Shown in pieces: positions 7,795 to 16,510 of a stretch of DNA of 64,000 nucleotides. Within the stretch, counting starts at the first letter, position 1; each line of letters opens with the position of its first letter. The DNA comes from an uncultured Solobacterium sp. (lineage in GTDB: Bacteria; Bacillota_I; Bacilli_A; Erysipelotrichales; Erysipelotrichaceae): the NCBI GenBank assembly GCA_900552125.1, contig URYK01000003.1, positions 1-64,000 on the forward strand. Reading direction: 5' to 3'. The notes under the pieces were generated by a model. The model saw only the letters and a list, made by a program, of their open reading frames with translations. It had not been told where the DNA came from and made no database searches. Made by a program: the position numbers and the translations under genes.

Positions 7795-9672
7795 ATGAGA
7801 GAAAAACGAATACTTAACGAATTATTACATAGTGAGCAATATTGTAGCTTGGAGTACCTAGCAAATTGTCTTAATGTTTCTACACGAACGATTAGTAATG
7901 ATATGAAGTATTTAGCAAAAGATGGAGAACAGCATGGATTTCAAATTCATTTAAAAAGACGCTTAGGCTACTATTTAGAAATTGTAGATAAACAAAAATT
8001 TCAGATGTACATGAAACAAAATCAATATCATGTTGTAAATGGAAAAGAAAGAGTAGATATCATTATCGCAATGCTTCTAATGCGACAAGAATTTGTAACA
8101 CAAGAAACCATTGCGGATTTACTGCAAGTAAGTAAATCAATAATTAAAGTCGATATGTCAAAAGTGGAAAAGGCACTCTTTGAACATAGTATTATCTTAA
8201 TAAAAAAAGCACATTATGGGCTTACGTTAGAATGTAAGTCAATAAATCGTAAATTGTATTTACTAGAGTTATTGGAAAATAAGAACATTTATGTAAGTGA
8301 TATTATTAAACAGTATCATCCAATTGAAAAGGTACAAAGTTTCGAAAAACAATTTATTCAGTTACTAAAAAAATATGAATTAAATACAAATTACATTGAA
8401 CTTAAGAAAATAGATGCTTTCTTAAAGATTACAATTTTACTAGCCGAGAAAGGTGTCTATTCTGATGAGAAATGTGAATTACAAAAAAATAAGTATATCG
8501 ATATTGCTAGGGAGTTAAAAGAAGTTGTTGAGGAAATATATCATATAGAATTGAATGATATTGATGTTTTAGATATCAGTGAATATTTAAAACAAAAGAC
8601 GAAACCAATTAATGTTTATTTAAATAATGATGGACTTTCTATAGATATTGAAGATTTTTTAATCACGATAGATACAGAATATCATACGCATTTTAATGAT
8701 GATACTGAGTTTAAAAAAGGTTTATTATCACATGTATCTTTATTGTTAGATCGTTTAAATCAAAGTATTTCCTTTTCAAATCCTTTGGTTCATGAACTTA
8801 GTGTGAAATATCCAATGATGTTTAATATATGTATTCATTTTGCGGCAATGCTGGAAGATAAATATCATGTGAAAACATCACATGACGAGATCGGTTTTAT
8901 CGCAACACATTTTGCGGCACATATGGAAAAAGAGTTATTTCATAAATTGAAAAGTTATCATCGTATAGCAATTATCTGTTCCAGTGGTGGAGGAAGTGCT
9001 TTCTTAATTAAGTTGAAATTAGAAACGATTTTCTCTTCCAGCAATATTCAAACCTTTTCCTTATTGGAAATGGAAGAAGTTAAAGAATTTGAACCAGATA
9101 TTATATTTACAATCAAACAATTAGATGAAGATTTTCATGTGCCAATTGTATTAATTAAAGAATTATTAGACGATGCAGATATTAATAAAATTAAGAATAT
9201 GCTTCAAACAGATTCTTCTTTACTTTTACAAAATAAATCTTTTCAGTCTTTATTTCAAAAAAATGCTTTCTTCATATTCCATGAAGGAACGTATTCAGAA
9301 ATGGTCACGACCATGTGTAAAGCTTTAGAAAAGGAAAAATATTGTGAAGAGAATTATACAAACCTAGTCCAACAAAGGGAAGAAGTCTTATCCACAATTT
9401 ATCAAAATGGGATAGCAATACCACATCCATTAGAGATGTGTGGGCATAGAAATATATTATCGGTTGGTATCGTAAAACATGATGCAAGTGAACATGATAA
9501 GAAAGTCCAAGTAATATTCTTAGTGAATTTAAAAAAAGGGGATCTAAAACTTCATCAAAATATATCGAAAGTATTATTTGAAGTAATGTCTGATGAGGCA
9601 TTGATTGGGCAAATAAGGTGTTGTGAATCGTATGAAGATTTTATGAAATGTATAGCACATTTGAATTTTTAG
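7795..9672 (+). CDS. BglG/MtlR-type PRD transcriptional regulator with EIIB- and EIIA-like domains
   Basis: 625 residues behind AAAGGAGG. The order is: N-terminal HTH_11 (residues 1-60, CLNVSTRTISNDMKYL), a second winged helix (about 85-150), PRD1 (about 175-275), PRD2 (about 283-390, with H372 in IGFIATHFAAHME), an EIIB-like domain with Cys395 (IICSSGGGSAFL), and an EIIA-Fru/Mtl-type domain with His544 (GIAIPHP). PRD1 lacks the usual paired histidines, so control is expected mainly through PRD2 and the EII domains. Such proteins activate PTS operons according to PTS phosphorylation. It begins the operon it probably controls. Confidence 0.9.
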   Translation: MREKRILNELLHSEQYCSLEYLANCLNVSTRTISNDMKYLAKDGEQHGFQIHLKRRLGYYLEIVDKQKFQMYMKQNQYHVVNGKERVDIIIAMLLMRQEFVTQETIADLLQVSKSIIKVDMSKVEKALFEHSIILIKKAHYGLTLECKSINRKLYLLELLENKNIYVSDIIKQYHPIEKVQSFEKQFIQLLKKYELNTNYIELKKIDAFLKITILLAEKGVYSDEKCELQKNKYIDIARELKEVVEEIYHIELNDIDVLDISEYLKQKTKPINVYLNNDGLSIDIEDFLITIDTEYHTHFNDDTEFKKGLLSHVSLLLDRLNQSISFSNPLVHELSVKYPMMFNICIHFAAMLEDKYHVKTSHDEIGFIATHFAAHMEKELFHKLKSYHRIAIICSSGGGSAFLIKLKLETIFSSSNIQTFSLLEMEEVKEFEPDIIFTIKQLDEDFHVPIVLIKELLDDADINKIKNMLQTDSSLLLQNKSFQSLFQKNAFFIFHEGTYSEMVTTMCKALEKEKYCEENYTNLVQQREEVLSTIYQNGIAIPHPLEMCGHRNILSVGIVKHDASEHDKKVQVIFLVNLKKGDLKLHQNISKVLFEVMSDEALIGQIRCCESYEDFMKCIAHLNF

Positions 9673-9682
9673 GGAGGTTTAT

Positions 9683-10729
9683 ATGAATATAGATTTTTTA
9701 AAGAAATTATCAAATGCGGATGGAATTGCGTCCAATGAACAAGAAGTTCGCGATGTTCTTGTGGAAGAACTAAAAGATTATGCGGATGAAATCACATGTG
9801 ATAACTTAGGAAGTATTATCTTTAAGAAAGGAAATAAAGGTCCTAAGATCATGTTATGTGCTCATATGGATGAAGTTGGCTTCATTGTACGAAGTGTTTC
9901 TGATATGGGACAAGTGATGTTAATGCATGTTGGTGGTGTAAAACCACTTGCTCAGTTTATGCAAAAGGTTCGCATTACAACAGAAGATGGAAAAAAGATT
10001 AACGGAATCATTCAAGCATCTTATGACAATGGTTCTGCGACGAAAGTATATGTCGATTTGGGTGCTCAAACAGCGCAGGAAGTTTATGATTTAGGTATTC
10101 AAGTTGGAGATATGGTTACTTATACAACAGAATTTGAACAATTTGATTTACCTAATACTGTAGCTGGAAAAGCATTCGATGATCGTTTAGGGTGTTATAT
10201 CATGGGGGAAGTTTTAAAAAGACTACAAGATATAGATCATCCAAATACAGTATATATGGTGGGGACATCAAGTGAGGAAGTAGGTATCCGTGGGGCAAAA
10301 ACAGCGGTATACAAAGTAAACCCAGATGTGGTATTCCCAATTGATGTAGCTTGTTTTAACGATGAGTTTGTTCGTAACCATACGAATCAGCGTCAGATTG
10401 GAAAAGGGATGATGCTAACAAACTTTGATCGTACTTTAGCTCCTAATCGTACTTTAATTCGTTACATTAAAGATACGGCAAATACATTACATAAACCATT
10501 ACAGTTGGATATGTTTAATGCAGGAGGAACTGATGGTGGAGAAGCCCATAAAAGTAGAGATGGGAAACCAACCGCTGTTAGTTGTTTGCCAGTCCGTTAT
10601 GGACATTGTGCATATTCAATTGCAAATCTTCAGGATATTGAGGATGCAATTGAAATCTTTACGGAAATCATCAAAAACTTTGATGAAGAAGCGTATCGTA
10701 AATCAATTGATTTTGTGAAAGGAGTTTAA
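9683..10729 (+). CDS. M42 family metallo-aminopeptidase (FrvX/PepA-like)
   Basis: 348 residues, typical of M42 tetrahedral aminopeptidases. Metal and catalytic residues are present: H61 and D63 in CAHMDEVGF, D166-D167 in KAFDDRLG, E198-E199 in SSEEVGIRG, and GTDGGEAH near the end. The family removes N-terminal residues from short cytoplasmic peptides. It lies 10 bases after the PRD regulator and 1 base before PTS IIA. FrvX of E. coli is likewise encoded with a PRD regulator and PTS components, which argues for a dedicated sugar-linked peptide substrate rather than general turnover (inference). Confidence 0.9.
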   Translation: MNIDFLKKLSNADGIASNEQEVRDVLVEELKDYADEITCDNLGSIIFKKGNKGPKIMLCAHMDEVGFIVRSVSDMGQVMLMHVGGVKPLAQFMQKVRITTEDGKKINGIIQASYDNGSATKVYVDLGAQTAQEVYDLGIQVGDMVTYTTEFEQFDLPNTVAGKAFDDRLGCYIMGEVLKRLQDIDHPNTVYMVGTSSEEVGIRGAKTAVYKVNPDVVFPIDVACFNDEFVRNHTNQRQIGKGMMLTNFDRTLAPNRTLIRYIKDTANTLHKPLQLDMFNAGGTDGGEAHKSRDGKPTAVSCLPVRYGHCAYSIANLQDIEDAIEIFTEIIKNFDEEAYRKSIDFVKGV

Positions 10730-10730
10730 C

Positions 10731-11054
10731 ATGACAGAACTAGAACAGCAGATTATCGGTATTATCTCTGCATCTGGTGATAGCCGAGGAAAAGCGTTTG
10801 CGGCTTTGAAGAAAGTAAAAGAAGGGGATTATGAGGGAGCACGTGCTTTGATTGAAGAAAGCAGAAAAATCGATTTAGAAGCACATAAGATTCAAACAAA
10901 ATTGATTCAATCAGAAATGGACCCGGATGCGGATAAAACACCTATTTCATTATTAATGGTGCACGCACAGGATCACTATATGACAAGTCAATTAGCTAGA
11001 GATTTAATTGAAACTTTAATTGAAGTTTTTGAAACAAAAGAGGGAGGAAAATAA
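10731..11054 (+). CDS. PTS lactose/cellobiose-type IIA component
   Basis: 107 residues, the standard size of IIA(Lac/Cel). The phosphorylated histidine is His78 in LLMVHAQDHYM, followed by the conserved QDH that binds metal at the trimer centre. It passes phosphate from HPr to the IIB encoded next. The SD AAAGGAG lies at the end of the upstream gene. Confidence 0.92.
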   Translation: MTELEQQIIGIISASGDSRGKAFAALKKVKEGDYEGARALIEESRKIDLEAHKIQTKLIQSEMDPDADKTPISLLMVHAQDHYMTSQLARDLIETLIEVFETKEGGK

Positions 11055-11056
11055 GT

Positions 11057-11389
11057 ATGAAAATTTTATTATGCTGTGCTGGAGGATTCTCCACAAACAT
11101 GTTAATGCAAAACATGAAAAAAGTTGTAAAGGAAAGTGCAAAATTAAACGAAGCAGATTTTGATTTCACTGCTATTCCTGCAGATTCATTGGAATCTGAA
11201 ATCGATAACTGGGATATTGTATTAGTAGGACCACAGGTTTCTCATAAAGTTGATTTTATTGAATCTATCTGTAAACCACGCAATGTACCATTTACTGTTA
11301 TTGATAAAGATGTATATGGACAGATGGATGGAGCTACTGTATTAAAACTTGCATTAGTTACTTATAAAAAACACCAGTTAAATAAATAA
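11057..11389 (+). CDS. PTS lactose/cellobiose-type IIB component
   Basis: 110 residues with the IIB(Cel) phosphocysteine loop at the N-terminus; Cys7 in MKILLCCAGGFSTN is the expected phosphoacceptor, although the preceding residue is also Cys. The GPQVSH segment around residue 55 is typical. It transfers phosphate from IIA to the sugar bound in IIC. It is separated by 2 bases from IIA and 22 from IIC. Confidence 0.92.
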   Translation: MKILLCCAGGFSTNMLMQNMKKVVKESAKLNEADFDFTAIPADSLESEIDNWDIVLVGPQVSHKVDFIESICKPRNVPFTVIDKDVYGQMDGATVLKLALVTYKKHQLNK

Positions 11390-11411
11390 AAATCATAGAA
11401 AGGGGAAACAC

Positions 11412-12767
11412 ATGTTTAGCAAATTTGAAGCCTTAATGAATAAATATATGATGCCAATTGCACATAAAGTAGATAAGCAACGTCACTTAAGTGCAATTAA
11501 GGCAGCAATGGTCGCAATGACACCATTTACGATTATGGGAAGTTTCTTCTCTATTCTACCTGCATTACCAAATATGTTTGAACAATTTGGATGGACTACT
11601 GGATTTTTAGGATCTATTTCACAGTTTATTATTGATAACGAAGCATTGCTCAGCCTACCGGTTACACTATCTATTGGTATGATGAGTATTTATGTAACTA
11701 TGTGTATTGCATATCATTTAGGAAATCACTACAAACTTTATATTCCTGGATGTATTACGTTAGCTACTTTCGCATTCTTATTCGTTGCGGCTGAAACTGT
11801 TGACGGAGGAATCGGAGTTACTTATTTTGGCGCAAAAGGTTTATTCTGTGCTATGTTGGTTGGTATGCTTGCAGTTGAGCTATATCGTTTCTGTAAAGAA
11901 AAGAACTTAACTGTTCGTTTACCTGAGGGAGTACCTGATTTCGTATCGAAATCTTTTGAATTGATTCCAGTAACAATCATTGTTGGTGGTACTTTCATCT
12001 TCTTACGTTGGTTATCTTTACAAGTATTCGGAGTTCTTCCACCACAGATTATTTCTCAATTCTTAGCACCACTTGTAGGATCTATGGATAATCCATGGGC
12101 AGTACTATTCTTACATTTCTGTATTTGTACAATTTTCTTCTTTGGTATTCACTCTTCTGTATTTGGACCAATTACTCGTCCAATCATGACTGCATACATT
12201 ATGGAAAACATTGCGGCAAATGCAGCCGGGCAACCATTACCACACTTCTATACAGCTGGTACATCAAGTGCATTCTTCGGATTCACTGGTGCAGGTATTA
12301 CGATTGGTTGTGTAATTGCTTGTTTATTCTCAAAATCAGAACGTTATCGTAAAATTGGTAAAGTTGCTTTATTCCCATCTTTGTTTGGTATCAATGAACC
12401 AATCTTATTCGGTGCTCCAATTATCCTAAACCCGATCATGTTTATTCCATTCGTATTTGGTGGAGCCATCATCGGTACATTACCAATGTTCATGATGCAT
12501 TGGGGTATCGTAGATATGCCAATCTTTGACCCACCATATGTTGGAGTGTTCTTAGAAGGTTTCTTAACAAACGGGGACTTCATGTCATGTTTTGCGAACT
12601 TAATTCAGTTAATTCTTGCGGTGTTACTATACTGGCCATTCTTCAAAATCATGGAACGTCAAGAATTACGTGAAGAAGCTGAAAGAAAGAAAAAAGCTGA
12701 AGAAGCTAAAAATATCTTCACTGAAGATGAAGAAGCGTTATTAGACGATTTGGACTTAGATTTCTAA
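11412..12767 (+). CDS. PTS cellobiose-type IIC permease
   Basis: 451 residues with about ten membrane spans and the EIIC(Cel/Lac) pattern, including GINEPILFGAPIILNP, the conserved substrate-site segment, near residue 330. It imports and phosphorylates a carbohydrate. The C-terminal tail after about residue 415 is charged and Glu/Lys-rich. Neighbouring peptidases and a C-S lyase suggest the sugar may be conjugated to an amino acid or peptide; the substrate itself cannot be read from sequence. Confidence 0.92.
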   Translation: MFSKFEALMNKYMMPIAHKVDKQRHLSAIKAAMVAMTPFTIMGSFFSILPALPNMFEQFGWTTGFLGSISQFIIDNEALLSLPVTLSIGMMSIYVTMCIAYHLGNHYKLYIPGCITLATFAFLFVAAETVDGGIGVTYFGAKGLFCAMLVGMLAVELYRFCKEKNLTVRLPEGVPDFVSKSFELIPVTIIVGGTFIFLRWLSLQVFGVLPPQIISQFLAPLVGSMDNPWAVLFLHFCICTIFFFGIHSSVFGPITRPIMTAYIMENIAANAAGQPLPHFYTAGTSSAFFGFTGAGITIGCVIACLFSKSERYRKIGKVALFPSLFGINEPILFGAPIILNPIMFIPFVFGGAIIGTLPMFMMHWGIVDMPIFDPPYVGVFLEGFLTNGDFMSCFANLIQLILAVLLYWPFFKIMERQELREEAERKKKAEEAKNIFTEDEEALLDDLDLDF

Positions 12768-12772
12768 TACTT

Positions 12773-12803
12773 AAAACGACATCCAATCGGGTGTCGTTTT
12801 ACC
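12773..12803 (+). terminator. Intra-operon hairpin/terminator after PTS IIC
   Basis: A 12-bp stem (AAAACGACATCC with GGGTGTCGTTTT, one T-G pair) closes a 4-base AATC loop and runs into TTTTA. The T tail is short, so it probably lowers rather than blocks expression of the downstream peptidase and lyase, or stabilises the upstream mRNA. Confidence 0.7.
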
Positions 12804-12825
12804 TTAAAAGACGAGGAGAATGATT

Positions 12826-13893
12826 ATGTTACAGCGTATACAAAGAATCAAAGCAATCTTAAATGAGAAAAACATAGATGCTATTTTAATTAAAAGTAAA
12901 ACAAATAAACGATATGTAGGTGCTTTAACAGGAAGTGGTGTTAAAGTATTGATCACAAAAGATAACCAATATCAAATCATGGATGGACGTTATATCAATG
13001 AAGCAAAAGAAACAACACAAGGGTTTGAATTAATTGTTCATGATCAAGGAAAAAGCTATATTGATGAAGTACAAAGAACCTTAGGAAAACAGAATCGATT
13101 AGGAATTGAATCGAGTCAAATCCTAGTAAAAGAATATCTTTCTTTAAAAGAAAGAAACTTTGATCTTGTACTATTAGAAAATGAACTAGAATATATTCGA
13201 AGAATTAAAGATGAAAAAGAAATCGCTCTTGTACGTAAAGCTTGTGAAATTACAGACGCTATTTTCCAAGAAACCATTTCTACAATTAAAGTAGGAATGA
13301 AAGAAACAGAAGTAAGTGCACTATTACAATACTTAGCAATTAAAAATGGGGCAAGTGGTATGGCATTTGATACCATAGTCGCAAGTGGTACAAGAGGAAG
13401 TATGCCACATGGACGCCCAACTGATAAAACATTCCAAAAACATGAATTTATCACGATTGATTTTGGCATTACGTATCAAGGATATCAATCCGATATGACA
13501 CGTACAATTTGTATAGGGGAACCAAATCCAGAAATGAAAAAAATCTATGATATTGTTTTAGAAGCACAATGTGCTGGAGTAGACTTTATTAAAGCAGGGG
13601 TTAGAGGAAAAGACGTAGATGAACATGTAAGAAATATCATCACAAAACATGGATATGGAGAGTACTTTACGCATGGTTTAGGACATGGTATGGGTATGGG
13701 AGATGGAGAACTCCCTGTATTAAACCAAAGAAGTGAAACTATCCTTGAAGAAGGTATGATCATGTCTTGTGAACCAGGAATCTATATTCCAGGACTTGGT
13801 GGAGTACGCATTGAAGATGATGTTTTAATTGAACATGGAAAAGGTGTTGCGTTAAATAAAACAACAAAAGAACTTATCATTTTGGAGGATTAA
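12826..13893 (+). CDS. pepP/pepQ-like: M24 family Xaa-Pro aminopeptidase/dipeptidase
   Basis: 355 residues in two domains: an N-terminal creatinase-like domain (1-120) and a pita-bread catalytic domain with metal ligands in FGITYQGYQSDMTRT, HGLGHGMGMG, EPGIYIPG and RIEDDVLI. It cleaves peptide bonds involving proline. The start at 12826 was preferred over the ATG at 12820 because the GAGGAG site touches the first ATG. It belongs to the PTS operon and is followed 3 bases later by the MalY/PatB-like gene, so peptide breakdown and C-S cleavage are linked. Confidence 0.9.
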   Translation: MLQRIQRIKAILNEKNIDAILIKSKTNKRYVGALTGSGVKVLITKDNQYQIMDGRYINEAKETTQGFELIVHDQGKSYIDEVQRTLGKQNRLGIESSQILVKEYLSLKERNFDLVLLENELEYIRRIKDEKEIALVRKACEITDAIFQETISTIKVGMKETEVSALLQYLAIKNGASGMAFDTIVASGTRGSMPHGRPTDKTFQKHEFITIDFGITYQGYQSDMTRTICIGEPNPEMKKIYDIVLEAQCAGVDFIKAGVRGKDVDEHVRNIITKHGYGEYFTHGLGHGMGMGDGELPVLNQRSETILEEGMIMSCEPGIYIPGLGGVRIEDDVLIEHGKGVALNKTTKELIILED

Positions 13894-13896
13894 CAT

Positions 13897-15084
13897 ATGA
13901 AATATGATTTCGATAAAGTAATTAACCGAAAATTAGGAAAATGTCGTAAATGGGATGATACGATTTTAAAAGAAAAGTTTCACTTAAATGAAGATGCTAT
14001 ACCTATGGATCTTGCGGATTTGGACTTTGAATGTTCGCCTGCAATCAAACAAGCTATGATTGATCGCGCAGCACTAGGTGATTATGGATACACATATACG
14101 TATGATGCATATTATGATGCTGTAATCAATTGGAATAAACGTCGTTTTCATGTGGATGTTGAAAAAGAATGGATTAAATTAACATTTGGAACATGTGGAA
14201 CACTTCACTATATCGTACAATGTTTCTGTAAAGCAGGAGATGCAGTCATGATCAATACACCTGCATATGATCCTTTTGCGGAAGCAGTAGAACGTGGTGG
14301 ATGCAAACTTATTTGTAATTCTCTAAAATTAGAAAATATGCGTTATTATTTAGATTTTGAAGAAATGGAAAAACAGATCATTGAACATGATGTTAAATTA
14401 TTTATTTTCTGTTCTCCACAAAATCCAAGTGGTCGTGTATGGACAAAAGAAGAATTGCATCAACTAAGTGAAATTTGTTTAAAACACAATGTATTGTTAG
14501 TCTGTGATGAAATTCATCGTGATGTAATTTTTGATAGAGAAAGCTTTACAACTCTATGGAATGCACATGACAAAATAGCAGATGCCTCTATTATGTGTGT
14601 ATCTCCAAATAAAGGATTTAACCTAGGTGGATTAAAGTCTTCTTATATCATTATCAAAAATAAAGAAATAAGAGAAAAACTGTTAACGTATCTACAAAAA
14701 GTTTATGTCACAAGCCCTCATGTATTTGCAGTACCTGCAATTATTGCGGCATATAATGATTCTGAAGAATGGTTAGATCAATTGACAGATTACATCAAAG
14801 AAAACTTTGAAATTGTATATGCATGGTTTGAAAAATATATGCCAAAAGCAAAAGTTATGAAAAGTGATTCTAGTTTTTTAGCTTGGATTGATATGCGTGA
14901 TGTATTTAAAGATGAACAAGAAATAGAAGATTTCTTTATTGAAGCTAATATATCAATGGTAATAGGAAGTTATTTTGTTAAAGATGGAGATGGCTGGGTA
15001 AGACTAAATATCGGAACGCAGAAATCAGTTCTTAAAGAAGCATTACATCGATTAGAAATTACATGGAAACAATGGAATAAGTAA
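13897..15084 (+). CDS. MalY/PatB-family PLP-dependent C-S lyase (aminotransferase fold)
   Basis: 395 residues of fold-type I. The PLP-binding lysine is K239 in SPNKGFNLGGLKSS; FCSPQNPSGRVW and CDEIHRDVIF are conserved cofactor-site segments; the C-terminal RLNIGTQ carries the carboxylate-binding Arg. MalY/PatB enzymes cleave cystathionine or other cysteine S-conjugates to pyruvate, ammonia and a thiol. As the last gene of an operon with two aminopeptidases and a sugar PTS, it may act on a cysteine conjugate freed from an imported compound (inference). Confidence 0.9.
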   Translation: MKYDFDKVINRKLGKCRKWDDTILKEKFHLNEDAIPMDLADLDFECSPAIKQAMIDRAALGDYGYTYTYDAYYDAVINWNKRRFHVDVEKEWIKLTFGTCGTLHYIVQCFCKAGDAVMINTPAYDPFAEAVERGGCKLICNSLKLENMRYYLDFEEMEKQIIEHDVKLFIFCSPQNPSGRVWTKEELHQLSEICLKHNVLLVCDEIHRDVIFDRESFTTLWNAHDKIADASIMCVSPNKGFNLGGLKSSYIIIKNKEIREKLLTYLQKVYVTSPHVFAVPAIIAAYNDSEEWLDQLTDYIKENFEIVYAWFEKYMPKAKVMKSDSSFLAWIDMRDVFKDEQEIEDFFIEANISMVIGSYFVKDGDGWVRLNIGTQKSVLKEALHRLEITWKQWNK

Positions 15085-15086
15085 AA

Positions 15087-15134
15087 GAAAACCAATGGTA
15101 TTCCTTTCTCTTAAAGTGGATATCATTGGTTTTT
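15087..15134. terminator. Bidirectional terminator between converging genes
   Basis: AAAACCAATG (15088-15097) pairs with CATTGGTTTT (15124-15133). T-rich tails are present on both strands, so it can end the PTS operon and the minus-strand lipoprotein gene. Confidence 0.8.
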
Positions 15135-15142
15135 GTGGTTAA

Positions 15143-15595
15143 TTATTTACAAGTAGCTCCGCCTTCTTCTGCAGCTTTCACAGTATCAGATAATAAGTAA
15201 TCCCCATCACTGCCGAAACCAAGTGCTTCTAATGTGCTGCTATCTCCTTCTTTTAGGTCAATGTCTACAGTAGCTGCTAGAGTATCATCGCTAAATTCTG
15301 TGCTAACATCTACACCAGTTCCTTCTTTGATGCCTAACTGCTGAAATACTGCGTCTTCTATTGTTGCCTTTTGTTCATCTGTTAACTCTGTTGCCTCTAT
15401 GCCTAAAGATGTATAATCCATAGAAACTTTAATCGATGCAGTTTCAATCTTATCATCAGTTGCGTTAAATGTGATATCCATTGTGATTGGCTTCATATCT
15501 AAAGAACAGGTTTTAGTTTCTTTAGTTCCTCCTGAACCGCTGCTGCATCCTGCTAAAGCAACCATCGCAAAAACTGCACAAAGTAATTTTTTCAT
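15143..15595 (-). CDS. YehR-type (DUF1307-like) lipoprotein
   Basis: 150 residues. The N-terminus MKKLLCAVFAMVALAGCSSG is a lipoprotein signal with lipobox LAGC; the cysteine would be lipidated and the mature protein attached outside the membrane. The remainder resembles the DUF1307/YehR family in length and alternating pattern; function unknown. The inner ATG was chosen as start because the AGGAGGG site abuts the first ATG. It is monocistronic. Confidence 0.75.
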   Translation of the reverse strand: MKKLLCAVFAMVALAGCSSGSGGTKETKTCSLDMKPITMDITFNATDDKIETASIKVSMDYTSLGIEATELTDEQKATIEDAVFQQLGIKEGTGVDVSTEFSDDTLAATVDIDLKEGDSSTLEALGFGSDGDYLLSDTVKAAEEGGATCK

Positions 15596-15735
15596 AATCA
15601 TCCCTCCTATTACTCATAGTAATTATTTATACATTGATTATAACATAAATTTGTTGTAAAACGATAGAAATTGTAGCCTTTTCATAATTTATGATAAAAT
15701 ATTTATAGAAATTATGAACTGAAGGGAGTAGAAAA

Positions 15736-16377
15736 ATGGTATTTGATTTTAAAAAAGAATTTAAAGAGTTATATTTACCAAAGAAAGAACCTGTAATTAT
15801 AGAAATTCCAGATATGAATTATTTAGCCGTGAGAGGCAAAGGAAATCCAAATGATGAAAATGGTGAATATGCTCATTCTATTGCGTTGTTATATGCTGTT
15901 GCGTATACACTGAAAATGAGTTATAAAACAGATTATAAAATAGAGAATTTCTTTCAATATGTAGTACCTCCGCTAGAAGGTTTTTGGTGGCAGGAGAATA
16001 TTAAAGGTGTAGATTATACTAAGAAAGATGCATTCCATTTTATTTCATTAATTCGATTGCCTGATTTTATAAAGAAAAATGATTTCGACTGGGCAATTAA
16101 AACAGCTACGATTAAGAAACAAATGGATTTTTCTAAAGTGGAATTTTTTACTTATCAAGAGGGTTTATGTGTTCAATGTATGCATATAGGTCCATATGAT
16201 GATGAACCAGCAACAGTTGATAAAATGCATAGTTATATAAAAGAGAAAGGATATGAGCTAGATATTAGTGATGAGCGTTATCATCATGAAATATACATAT
16301 CAGATCCTAGGAAAAGTGATAAAACAAAGCTTAAAACAGTGATACGTCATCCAATAAAAAATAAGATAAACAAATGA
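15736..16377 (+). CDS. GyrI-like small-molecule-binding domain protein
   Basis: 213 residues of the GyrI-like/SHS2-type family that forms stand-alone cytoplasmic proteins. Visible signatures are MNYLAVRGKGNP near residue 35 and the C-terminal CMHIGPYDDEP followed by HHEIYISDPR. Related domains bind hydrophobic ligands, and a few act as hydrolases of amides or esters. No DNA-binding domain is attached. Start ATG follows GAAGGGAG. The gene is flanked by terminators and likely transcribed alone. Confidence 0.75.
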   Translation: MVFDFKKEFKELYLPKKEPVIIEIPDMNYLAVRGKGNPNDENGEYAHSIALLYAVAYTLKMSYKTDYKIENFFQYVVPPLEGFWWQENIKGVDYTKKDAFHFISLIRLPDFIKKNDFDWAIKTATIKKQMDFSKVEFFTYQEGLCVQCMHIGPYDDEPATVDKMHSYIKEKGYELDISDERYHHEIYISDPRKSDKTKLKTVIRHPIKNKINK

Positions 16378-16410
16378 GCTGTAAGAAAATAGATCTTACG
16401 GCTATTTATG
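16377..16410 (+). terminator. Hairpin after the GyrI-like gene
   Basis: AGCTGTAAG (16377-16385) pairs with CTTACGGCT (16395-16403). The following tail is only moderately T-rich, so termination may be partial. Confidence 0.55.
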
Positions 16411-16510
16411 CATAATAAATTTTGTGAATAAATAACAAAATTTAACATAATCTTTGCCTTTTCTAAGAAGTATCTTCATGGTATAGTATTATGCGAGTGA
16501 GGTGTTGTAT

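Noticed and set aside
13116..13469. 117-codon minus-strand frame within the M24 peptidase gene
   Set aside because: It is antisense to a clearly conserved gene, with no ribosome site or recognisable motif.
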